From the NCBI GenBank assembly GCA_964291465.2, contig OZ219928.1, positions 248,001-312,000 on the forward strand: a DNA stretch of 64,000 nt, read 5' to 3'. The position numbers and the translations under genes were made by a program. Under the pieces are notes generated by a model. The model was given only the letters and a program-made list of their open reading frames with translations, was not told the DNA's origin and made no database searches. Shown here piece by piece: positions 46,501 through 54,724 of the stretch. The number at the start of each line of letters is the position of its first letter. Positions within the stretch are counted from its first letter, which is position 1. Source of the DNA: JAGWBJ01 sp964291465. GTDB taxonomy: Bacteria; Chloroflexota; Dehalococcoidia; Lucifugimonadales; JAGWBF01.

Positions 46501-47607
46501 GCGGACGGTCTCCAGCAACGGGGCGGCATCGGCTGCGAACAGGCCGCCGTTGTAGGGCGGCAGCCCGATGGATGTATCGCCACGGTCGATGAGTCTACAC
46601 AGCGTAATCAGGTGGTCGTAGTAGTTGGTCGCCACGCTGGAGAAGGTGTCCCCTTGTTTCATTCTCGCGGCGACGTCGTCCCTCACCCGTTTCCGAAGGC
46701 CGTAGTCGTCGTAGCGGGAGTCGTTCACGGGCAGCAGCCCCCGGTCCTCGGCGTAGAGCACGAAGAGCAGCCGGTAGAGGAGGACCAGGGCCGCCTGCCG
46801 CACCTCCGGCAGGTCCTGGCTGGAGGTCTCGGCCAGGGCCCGGACCAAAGCGGGGAATACCCTCTCGAAGACCGTGCCCGAGAGGTCCCGGGCGACCTCT
46901 GACTCGTAGCGCCGGCCCTCCGCCAGGGCCGCCTCCAGGAAGGTGGTGACGGCTCCCTCGCGGAGGACGAAGGACTCTCTCCTGAACAGGATGTAGAAGG
47001 TCCGCAGGCGGTCTTCTTCGTCCGGTCGGAGGGCCTCTGCCAGGTCGGCTTCGAAGTATCCCGAGGCCCGTGGACGGGCCCGGTGGTCGTATAGGCGCCA
47101 CACGCCGCCGTTGGTGAGGATGCCCCACCTGATGCGGTTCTCCGAGATGGTGTCAGCCGTCTGGAGGTACCTCAAGATCTGGCCGTGGGGGGTGCCGGCT
47201 TTGACCTTGTCCCCCTGGTCTTGGGCGTCCAGGGAGACGCCGAAGCGCTTATTCTCCTCGACCACCGTGGCGTCCAGGAAACGTTCCTCAGGGTTGGCTT
47301 TCCCGGCGGCTTGCTCTTTCGATGCAGCGTCGGCGAAGAGGAGATAATCGGGGATGTCCTCGTTGAGGGCGGAGCCCTGCTGGGGAAGGTAGTCGACCCA
47401 GCCCAGCAGCTCCATCACCGGCCGGACCAGCTCCTGCTCGGTGACGGCCTCGTTGGGGTTTGCGGCCCCGCTCAGGGCCTCGTAGCGTTGGCGGACGCCT
47501 TCGCGAAACGCCGCAAACGAGTCCGGGTCGGCAACGGACGCCGCCCACTCGGGCGTGGCCCTTATGCCTTCGGTCAGGAAATAGCTGGTGAATAGCTCGC
47601 CAGGCAT
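43579..47607 (-). CDS. Single-chain type IIG-like restriction-modification enzyme (Eco57I family)
   Basis: A 1342-residue protein. The N-terminal ~200 residues include DIPDYLLF and, after a loop, ATVVEENKRFG, a PD-(D/E)xK-type nuclease pattern. The methyltransferase follows: LKVLDPAMGSGHFLVTAVDFL is the SAM-binding motif I (about residue 500) and FDAVIGNPPWDRIKLQEVEWF is motif IV NPPW, so it methylates adenine N6 (or cytosine N4). The C-terminal ~400 residues should hold target recognition. Nuclease and methylase are in one chain, so no partner is required; none is adjacent. Part of the region (43990-44600) is markedly poorer in GC, suggesting recent acquisition of the recognition domain. PglX of BREX is a distant relative, but no BREX genes are nearby. 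Confidence 0.85.
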   Translation of the reverse strand: MPGELFTSYFLTEGIRATPEWAASVADPDSFAAFREGVRQRYEALSGAANPNEAVTEQELVRPVMELLGWVDYLPQQGSALNEDIPDYLLFADAASKEQAAGKANPEERFLDATVVEENKRFGVSLDAQDQGDKVKAGTPHGQILRYLQTADTISENRIRWGILTNGGVWRLYDHRARPRASGYFEADLAEALRPDEEDRLRTFYILFRRESFVLREGAVTTFLEAALAEGRRYESEVARDLSGTVFERVFPALVRALAETSSQDLPEVRQAALVLLYRLLFVLYAEDRGLLPVNDSRYDDYGLRKRVRDDVAARMKQGDTFSSVATNYYDHLITLCRLIDRGDTSIGLPPYNGGLFAADAAPLLETVRLPDDTVANIIYHLSHTETDGSPRFVNYRDMSVQQLGSIYERLLEREPVRDAEGRIIIRPNPYARKDSGSFYTPQELVDLIVERTLEPLAEERLRAFEDKSRELKSDHRPRAEREADLRKLDPAEAMLDLKVLDPAMGSGHFLVTAVDFLSDRIAAMVEYASAVPEWLDGRYVSPTLERVATVRGDILQRAQESGWAMDEAQLTDQAIIRRMVLKRCIYGVDKNPLTVELAKVSLWLHSFTVGAPLSFLDHHLRCGDTLIGMRVSDAAPELDRLGGLFASPAIASAEAAAAGMQEIEEMSDTDISQVQESASLFQGVEDTTADLRRVLDLLTGMRWLTAGMKKKQRTAFEAPMSDALGQQPERAYQLLAEGPADGGAEDSDPSGPTFHRLWRGAKSIADREGFLHWQAAFPGVWRHWQNARPQGGFDAVIGNPPWDRIKLQEVEWFAIRAPHIALAPTADERRALIRELRASGNPLADDFDAAKDRADSLGELVRRSGHYPMLASGDINLYSLFVERALDLVKPDGMVGLLTPSGIYGDKTAAAFFKSVSTAGRVDGLFDFENRKVFFKDVHASFKFCALILGGEARRFDETECAFFLHDTEDIKDPDRCFALSRDDFAHVNPNTGTAPVFRTRRDAEITRRIYENHPVLVHRSGNRERKAWPVRYHTMFHMTNDSHLFQTAATLDAEGFYPVDASRWRKGNELYLPLYEGKMVQAFDHRAASVVVNPNNLNRPAKAKELSSDHHADPDMLPDPQFWVSEGRTKWPEGLGWAVAFKDATATTNSRTMIAAVIPREAVGNTLPLYFPDSDDLPSYLENAWILVACFNSFPFDFVARQKVQGQHLNNFIVEQLPVIAPDDYDRGFGSTTARDLVRDHVLRLTYTANDMIPFARDMGYDGPPFIWDEEERRHLRARLDALYFHLYGLSREEADYVLGTFPIVRRDDEARFGSYRTRDLILAYMNALAAGDTETVVAV

Positions 47608-47660
47608 GTTGGCTGCAGGGTTGCCGCGGTCGGGCTACGGGCCCGAGCCCCGCGGCCCCC

Positions 47661-48353
47661 TCAGGAAGAGGCGGTGGTGGGGGCCGGGTGCTCGTGGTCC
47701 TCGCAGGCCACCCAGTGCTCCCCGTCCTCGAAGAGCTCCTTCTTCCAGATGGGCACGCTCTCCTTCAGCAGGTCCACGGCCTGGTGGCAGGCCAGGAAGG
47801 CCTCCTTGCGGTGGGGCGACGACACGGCGATTACCAGGCTGATCTCCCCGATGTCGACCACGCCTATGCGGTGGGCGATGGCCACGTCCTCGATGCCGAA
47901 CTCGGAGCAGACCTGCCGGCGGACCTTCTCCATCTCCCCCAGGGCCATCTCCTCGTAGGCCTCGTACTCCAGGCGGACCACCTTGCGGCCCTCGGCGAAC
48001 AGCCTCGTCGTGCCCAGGAAGGTCACCACCGCGCCGTTGGTGTCCTTGCGCACCAGGGCGGTGACCCTGTCGGGGTCCAGGGGCTCCCGGGTAATCTCGA
48101 TCATGCCTCGGCCTCCGCTCACGGGGGGTATCAGGGCCACCTCGTCGCCGTCGGAAAGAGGGGCGCCCGCGTCCGCGTACTCGGCGTTCACGGCGGCCAC
48201 GATCTCCACGGCGGGAGGGGCCAGCTCCGGGAACAGCCTCCTGACCTCGTCCACGAGATCACGGACGGTGGCGCCGCCCTCCAGCTCGACGGTCATGCGG
48301 CCGCGCCCCGCCCTCTCCCGGTACAGCGCGAAGAAACGCACCGTTATCTTCAA
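47661..48353 (-). CDS. MoaD-MoaE fusion, molybdopterin synthase
   Basis: A 230-residue fusion. Residues 1-81 are MoaD: a ubiquitin-like fold ending ALIPPVSGG, where the Gly80-Gly81 pair would carry the thiocarboxylate in a free protein. MoaE follows from M84 (IEITREPLDPDRV), with AVVTFLGTTR, the SSPHRKEAFLACHQAVDLLK motif and PIWKKELFEDGEHWV containing the catalytic lysines. MoaD needs a free Gly-Gly end, so cleavage (as reported for MoaX of Mycobacterium tuberculosis) or separate translation is expected. The codons for Gly-Gly (GGA GGC) make GGAGG 7 bp upstream of the M84 ATG (48104), a good internal start for MoaE. It is divergent from the 48860 gene across a repeat array. Confidence 0.92.
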   Translation of the reverse strand: MKITVRFFALYRERAGRGRMTVELEGGATVRDLVDEVRRLFPELAPPAVEIVAAVNAEYADAGAPLSDGDEVALIPPVSGGRGMIEITREPLDPDRVTALVRKDTNGAVVTFLGTTRLFAEGRKVVRLEYEAYEEMALGEMEKVRRQVCSEFGIEDVAIAHRIGVVDIGEISLVIAVSSPHRKEAFLACHQAVDLLKESVPIWKKELFEDGEHWVACEDHEHPAPTTASS

Positions 48354-48425
48354 GGCGCCTCCACCACGGCCATTATATTTAAGGTAAACTGGGACTGTCC
48401 AGCGAAGGGCCGGGCCTCGGCAGGA

Positions 48426-48838
48426 CGGCGCAACTCGACCCCGTCTCCCCCGTCACTCCCGCGAAAGTCGGAGTCCAGTATGCCCAGCCGTGGATTTCCG
48501 CCTGCGCGGGAGTGACGGCAGACCGGCGGGGAAGGCGGTATTGCACCCGCGGCTGGGGCAAGACGGCGCAACTCGACCCCGTCTCCCCCGGCACTCCCGC
48601 GAAAGCGGGAGTCCAGTATGCCCAGGCGTGGATTCCCGCCTGCGCGGGAATGACGGCAGACCGGCGGGGAAGGCGGTATTGCGCCAGCGGCTGGGGCAAG
48701 AGGGCGCAGCTCGACCCCGTCTCCCCGGCACTCCCGCGAAAGCGGGAGCCCGGTATGCCCAGGCGTGGATTCCCGCCTGCGCGGGAACGACGGCAGACCG
48801 GCGGGGAAGGCGGTATTGCGCCAGCGGCCTGGGCAAGG
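48426..48838. repeat. Three tandem copies of a 138-bp palindrome-bearing repeat
   Basis: Units at 48426-48563, 48564-48701 and 48702-48838 are 138, 138 and 137 bp and differ at few positions. Each begins cggcgcaactcgaccccg and contains two inverted segments, cactcccgcgaaagcgggagt and gattcccgcctgcgcgggaa, and ends aaggcggtattgcgccagcgg. The core resembles widespread extragenic repeats. The array fills the divergent promoter region between moaD-moaE and the 48860 gene, and its last unit stops 20 bp before the ribosome-binding site of the latter. Open frames across it are accidental. A decayed copy is at about 9384-9445. Confidence 0.92.
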
Positions 48839-48859
48839 CGGCGCCAGGAGGGAGCGAAG

Positions 48860-49282
48860 ATGGATTTCGAGAGGGTCCAGGGCTTTATGAGCAGCCACCA
48901 CCGGGCCGTGGTGAACACCTTCCAGCCCGACGGCTCGGTGCAGTCTAGCATCGTCGTGGCCGGGGCCATGGACGGCAAGGTGGTGTTCGTGTCGGTGAAC
49001 GGGAGGTCGCTAAAGGTGCGCAACCTGCGCAGGGACGGCAGGTGCACGGTGCTGGCCGTCACGGCCGACTGGCGCCAGTACGTGGTGGTGGAGGGCCGCG
49101 CCGAGCTGTTCGACTCCTCCAACACCGGGCCCGAGGCCCTCCGAGTGATGCTCAGGGACACCTACCGGGCCTGCGGGGACCAGGACCACCCCGACTGGGA
49201 GGAGTACGACCGGGTGATGCGCCGGCAGGAGGCCGTGGTGGCGTGGGTGCACCCCCAGCGGGTGTACGGCTTGCTCCGGTAG
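48860..49282 (+). CDS. Pyridoxamine 5'-phosphate oxidase-like FMN/F420-binding protein
   Basis: A 140-residue split-barrel flavoprotein of the PPOX family. The pattern is a short N-terminal helix, HHRAVVNTFQPDGSVQSSIVV, then VFVSVNGRSLKVRNLRRDGRCTVLAV, and YVVVEGRAEL. This arrangement is seen in PPOX-class F420-dependent enzymes that reduce small unsaturated or aromatic compounds. The R/K in SLKVRNLRRDGR would hold the cofactor phosphate. ATG 48860 follows AGGAGGG by 8 bp; the frame is open upstream through the repeats but this is meaningless. Substrate is unknown. Confidence 0.85.
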   Translation: MDFERVQGFMSSHHRAVVNTFQPDGSVQSSIVVAGAMDGKVVFVSVNGRSLKVRNLRRDGRCTVLAVTADWRQYVVVEGRAELFDSSNTGPEALRVMLRDTYRACGDQDHPDWEEYDRVMRRQEAVVAWVHPQRVYGLLR

Positions 49283-49382
49283 CCCCAGCCGGATGGGGAG
49301 CGCGGAACCGTGCCTCGTGGTCTCAGCCAGGCGACGGTGGGGGGCCGGCGGTATTGACACTACCGTGATGGCCGGATACCAT

Positions 49383-49435
49383 CGCCTAAGCATCACCGTG
49401 CGAGGGGGGGCGCCTAAGCATCACCGTGCGAGGGG
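49383..49435. repeat. 25-bp direct repeat pair upstream of the NHL gene
   Basis: cgcctaagcatcaccgtgcg plus agggg is repeated exactly at 49383-49407 and 49411-49435 with a 3-bp spacer. A further 12-bp tandem repeat (accgggaacatg twice) lies at about 49477-49500, just before the ribosome-binding site of the next gene. Confidence 0.7.
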
Positions 49436-49513
49436 CACGCCTGAAGCAGGAGACGCCCGAACCAGGATTCGTCCGACCGGGAACATGACCGGGAACATGA
49501 AGGAGGCGCTGGC

Positions 49514-50380
49514 ATGGCTACCGTAGGCAGCGGCCGGTTCACTTACGAGGTGGTGGAGGATTGGGCAAAGCTGCCCTCGGGAATGGAGTTTGGGCAGATC
49601 AGCGCCGCGGCGGTGGACTCCCAGGACAGGGTCTACGTGTTCCAGCGAAAGGACCCTCCCTTCCTGGTGTTCGACCGGGACGGGGGCTACTTGAACTCCT
49701 GGGGCAACGGCTCCACCAACTTCGCCCACGGCATATTCATCGGCTCCGACGACGTCATCTACGTGACCGACCGGGACGACCACGTGTGCATGACCTACAC
49801 CCTGGACGGCAGGCCGTCGATGATCCTGGGAGAGCGGGGCAAGTTCTCGGACACGGGCTGCGAGGAGGACGGCGGCACGGTGCTCCGGGCGGGCGGCCCC
49901 TTCAACAAGCCCTCGGGCATGGTCAACTCGCCCTCGGGGGACCTGTACGTGTCCGACGGCTACCGCAACTGCCGGGTGCACCGGTTCTCCGCCGACGGCG
50001 AGCTGGTCTCCTCCTGGGGAGAGCCGGGGAAGGTGGAGCCCAACGAGCTCCATGCCCCCCACGACCTGTGGGTGGACCGGGCGGGCACGGTGTACGTGTG
50101 CGACCGGGACAACGAGCGGGTCCAGGTCTTCTCCGCCAGCGGCGAGTACAGGGCGATGTGGACGGACATGGGGCGGGCCACGTCCATATGGATGGACGCC
50201 GACGAGACGGTCTACATCAGCGAGCTGACCCCCGCCGTGAGCATCTGGGACAAGCAGGGGAACCTGCTTCAGAGGCTGGAGTCCAAGGCGCCCCACTGGA
50301 TATCCGGCGACTCCCGCGGCGACCTGTACCTGGCCGGCGCGGGCATACCCACCGTCACCAAGCTGGTAAGAAAGGGCTAG
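49514..50380 (+). CDS. NHL-repeat six-bladed beta-propeller protein
   Basis: A 288-residue propeller with repeated D-x-x-G/D-x-V/L-Y-V blocks (VDSQDRVYVF, IGSDDVIYVTD, NSPSGDLYVSD, VDRAGTVYVCD, MDADETVYISE, GDSRGDLYLAG), six blades in all. The fold is shared with peptidyl-alpha-hydroxyglycine alpha-amidating lyase. There is no signal peptide. AAGGAGG precedes ATG 49514. Such proteins are common singletons in Dehalococcoidia-type genomes; their substrate is unknown. A clear hairpin terminator follows. Confidence 0.82.
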   Translation: MATVGSGRFTYEVVEDWAKLPSGMEFGQISAAAVDSQDRVYVFQRKDPPFLVFDRDGGYLNSWGNGSTNFAHGIFIGSDDVIYVTDRDDHVCMTYTLDGRPSMILGERGKFSDTGCEEDGGTVLRAGGPFNKPSGMVNSPSGDLYVSDGYRNCRVHRFSADGELVSSWGEPGKVEPNELHAPHDLWVDRAGTVYVCDRDNERVQVFSASGEYRAMWTDMGRATSIWMDADETVYISELTPAVSIWDKQGNLLQRLESKAPHWISGDSRGDLYLAGAGIPTVTKLVRKG

Positions 50381-50462
50381 AAGCCGCCTGCCCTATACCG
50401 ACACCGAAAGGGCCGACACCGAAAGGGACCGAGCATCCAGATATCCGGCTACCATCCATGAG

Positions 50463-50485
50463 TCTCCCCCCGCCAAGGGGGGAGA
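50463..50485. terminator. Hairpin terminator between NHL gene and pgi
   Basis: tctcccccc (50463-50471) and ggggggaga (50477-50485) form a 9-bp stem with a 5-nt loop, followed by ttgctttt. It would end the transcript of the propeller gene. A short tandem repeat (ccgacaccgaaaggg twice) precedes it at about 50398-50428. Confidence 0.75.
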
Positions 50486-50501
50486 TTGCTTTTCCACGAA
50501 G

Positions 50502-52130
50502 ATGAGAGACCCGTCGCTAGATGAGAGACCCCCGGCTGACTTGGACCCCGCCGCCGTGCTGGCCGAGCTGGACCGGCGGCGGGTGACGGCCCGCGTCTGG
50601 GCCCGGGACCACACCGTCTGGAAGCCCGACCCAGGGGAGATATCCGACCGTCTCGGGTGGCTCACGGTGTGCGACGCCATGGCGGAGCGGGCCCCCTCCC
50701 TGCGCGCCTTCGCGGACGAGGTGAAGGCCGAGGGGACGCGGCACGTCGTCCTGATGGGGATGGGGGGAAGCAGCCTGGGCCCCGAGGTGCTGCGCCGGGT
50801 CCTCGGCCCCGCAGAGGGCCGCCCGGACCTGACGGTGCTGGACTCCACCCTTCCCGAGGTGGTGCGGGGGGTGCAGTCGGCCATCGACCCGGCCCGCACC
50901 CTGTTCCTGGTCTCATCCAAGTCGGGCGGCACCATCGAGCCCCTCTCTTTCTACAAGCACTTCAGGGACCTGCTGGACCGGGAGCTGGGGCGGGATGGGG
51001 CCGGCCGGGCCTTCGCGGCCATAACCGACCCCGGGACGTCCCTGGAGCAGATGGCCCGGGAGCACGGGTTCAGGCGCGTCTTCGCCAACCCCCCGGACGT
51101 GGGGGGGCGGTACTCGGTCCTGTCCTACTTCGGCCTGGTCCCCGCGGCGCTGCTGGGCGTGGACCTGGACGTGCTGCTGGGCCGGGCCCGGGAAATGGCC
51201 GAGCGGTGCGGCCCCTCGGTCCCCGCCGGCGACAACCCCGGCGCCGCGCTGGGGGCGGCCATAGGGGCCATGGCGGCCGCGGGCCGGGACAAGCTCACGC
51301 TGGTCGCGTCTCCAGGCCTGGCGGCCTTCGGCCTGTGGGTGGAGCAGCTCCTGGCCGAGAGCACGGGCAAGGAGGGCCGGGGCGTCGTCCCGGTGGTCGG
51401 CGAGGCCCTGTCGGGCCCGGATCGGTACGGCGGTGACAGGCTCTTCGTCCACCTGCGGCTCCGGGGCGACGACAACGCCGCGGCCGACGCCGCTCTCGAG
51501 GCCATCGAGGGGTCCGGCCATCCGGTCCTGCGGTTGGACCTTGGCGACGCCTACGACCTGGGCGGGGAGTTCTTCCGCTGGGAGTTCGCCACGGCGGTGG
51601 CCGGGGCCGTGCTGGGCATCAATCCCTTCGACCAGCCGGACGTGCAGGGGGCCAAGGACGCGACGGACCGGATGATGGAGCACTACCTGGAGAAGGGGAG
51701 CCTGCCCGCGGTGGACGCGTCGGACGACCTCCGGGCGCTCCTGGAGGGGGCCCGCCCCGGCGACTACCTGGCCGTCGCGGCCTACCTGCCCGAGGGCCCC
51801 GCCGTCCGGGAGGCCTTCGACGACCTGCGCAGGCGGGTGATGGACCGTTACGGCATCGCCACGACGGTGGGGTACGGGCCCCGGTACCTCCACTCCACGG
51901 GCCAGCTCCACAAGGGAGGGCCCAACACGGCCCTGTGCCTGCAGGTCGCCGCGGACTCCGAGGCCGACCTGCCCGTCCCGGGCGAGCCCTACTCCTTCGG
52001 CGTGCTGGCCCGGTCCCAGGCCCTGGGAGACCTGCAGGCCCTGGAGTCCGCCGGCCGCCGGGTGGTGAGGGCGGCCCTGGGGGCCGACCCTGCGGCGGGC
52101 ATACGTAGGCTGGCCGGCCTTGCGGTCTAG
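50502..52130 (+). CDS. pgi: Glucose-6-phosphate isomerase
   Basis: A 542-residue phosphoglucose isomerase with the SIS fold. VVLMGMGGSSLGPEVL is the first sugar-phosphate loop, FLVSSKSGGTIEPLSFYKHF the second; LWVEQLLAESTGKEG and GYGPRYLHSTGQLHKGGP supply catalytic Glu and His/Lys. The form resembles the isomerase half of fused transaldolase-isomerase proteins, but no transaldolase domain is attached. Start ATG 50502 is followed by a second possible ATG at 50521; the first is used. It is the first of a pgi-gnd-zwf set feeding glucose 6-phosphate between glycolysis and the pentose-phosphate route. Confidence 0.92.
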   Translation: MRDPSLDERPPADLDPAAVLAELDRRRVTARVWARDHTVWKPDPGEISDRLGWLTVCDAMAERAPSLRAFADEVKAEGTRHVVLMGMGGSSLGPEVLRRVLGPAEGRPDLTVLDSTLPEVVRGVQSAIDPARTLFLVSSKSGGTIEPLSFYKHFRDLLDRELGRDGAGRAFAAITDPGTSLEQMAREHGFRRVFANPPDVGGRYSVLSYFGLVPAALLGVDLDVLLGRAREMAERCGPSVPAGDNPGAALGAAIGAMAAAGRDKLTLVASPGLAAFGLWVEQLLAESTGKEGRGVVPVVGEALSGPDRYGGDRLFVHLRLRGDDNAAADAALEAIEGSGHPVLRLDLGDAYDLGGEFFRWEFATAVAGAVLGINPFDQPDVQGAKDATDRMMEHYLEKGSLPAVDASDDLRALLEGARPGDYLAVAAYLPEGPAVREAFDDLRRRVMDRYGIATTVGYGPRYLHSTGQLHKGGPNTALCLQVAADSEADLPVPGEPYSFGVLARSQALGDLQALESAGRRVVRAALGADPAAGIRRLAGLAV

Positions 52131-52212
52131 GGCGTCACCGCCCGGGAGAACGGCGCGACGGGTCCAAACGCCACAACTTTGAACGGCGCTCTACGTCGGG
52201 GGACGGTGGACG

Positions 52213-53132
52213 ATGGAGATCGGGATGGTGGGACTGGGCCGCATGGGCGGCAGCATGGTTCAGCGCCTGCTGGGCGGCGGCCACCGGGTGGTGGTCTACG
52301 ACCGCCGGGAGGACGCGGTCGCCGCCGGCGTCCAGGCGGGGGGCGTGGGCGCGGGGTCGCTGGGGGAGATGGTGGAGAAGCTGGCGCCTCCCCGGGCCGT
52401 CTGGCTCATGGTCCCGCCGGGCAGCGCCACCGAGGAGGTCGTCGCCGAGCTGGCCGGGGTGCTGTCCCGGGACGACGTGCTCCTGGACGGGGGCAACTCC
52501 AACTACAAGGACACGATACGCCGAGCGGAGATGCTTGACGGGCGCGGTATCAGGATGATGGACGTGGGCACCAGCGGCGGAGTATGGGGCCTGCGGGAGG
52601 GCTACAGCCTCATGGTCGGCGGGGACCGGGAGGTGTTCCGGCGCCTGGAGCCTCTCTTCAAGACCCTGGCGCCGGGGCCCGACAGGGGCTACGGCTACGT
52701 GGGCGTCACGGGCTCCGGCCACTTCGTCAAGATGGTCCACAACGGCATCGAGTACGGCCTGATGGAGGCCTATGCCGAGGGGTTCGAGCTGCTGGCGGCC
52801 AAGGAGGAGTTCTCCCTGGACCTGGCGCAGATCATCTCCATATGGAGACACGGGAGTGTGGTACGATCTTGGCTGCTGGACCTGGCCGAGCAGGCGCTGA
52901 GGGAGGACCCCGGGCTCGACACGGTCCAGTCCTACGTGGAGGACTCGGGGGAGGGCCGCTGGACGGTGAACGAGTCCATCGACCTGGGCGTTCCCGCGCC
53001 GGTCATCGCCCTGTCCCTGCAGGCCCGGTTCCGCTCGCGGCAGGTGCGGCCCTTCGGCGGCAGGATGCTGGCGGCCCTTCGGAACCAGTTCGGCGGGCAC
53101 CGGGTAAGGGCCCCAGGCGGCGAGGAGAGCTG

Positions 53133-53133
<1 letters not shown>
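52213..53133 (+). CDS. 6-phosphogluconate dehydrogenase, short (decarboxylating, Gnd-like)
   Basis: A 306-residue dehydrogenase of the short, tetrameric type that makes ribulose 5-phosphate and CO2. MEIGMVGLGRMGGSMVQRLL is the NAD(P) Rossmann loop, LLDGGNSNYKDT and VGTSGGVWGLREGYSLMVGG the substrate region, and VGVTGSGHFVKMVHNGIEYGLMEAYAEG the catalytic lysine/asparagine block. The residues after the first Rossmann strand (VVVYDRRED) suggest NAD preference. The stop overlaps the zwf start by one base (TGATG), so the pair is translationally coupled. Confidence 0.92.
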
Positions 53134-54647
<1,514 letters not shown>

Positions 54648-54724
54648 TGACGAGACCTCGAGCGCTTCGCCCGAGCTCTCCGCCAGAGCTCTCCGCCCGC
54701 GCTGCTCAGAAAGGGAGTGGGTGA

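Noticed and set aside
43579..47607. BREX system (PglX-like methylase)
   Set aside because: No brxA, brxB, brxC, pglZ or brxL genes nearby, and an N-terminal PD-(D/E)xK-type pattern fits a single-chain restriction-modification enzyme better.
48426..48838. Possible CRISPR array
   Set aside because: Only three units, each 138 bp and nearly identical along the whole length; there are no unique spacers and no cas genes.
48350..49161. Overlapping repetitive open frames (tandem AGAIPPSPPVCRHSRAGGNPRLG-type peptides)
   Set aside because: They are translations of the 138-bp DNA repeats, open in several frames at once, which shows repeat rather than gene.
50502..52130. Bifunctional transaldolase/glucose-6-phosphate isomerase
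   Set aside because: Only the isomerase part is encoded and nothing transaldolase-like lies upstream in frame.
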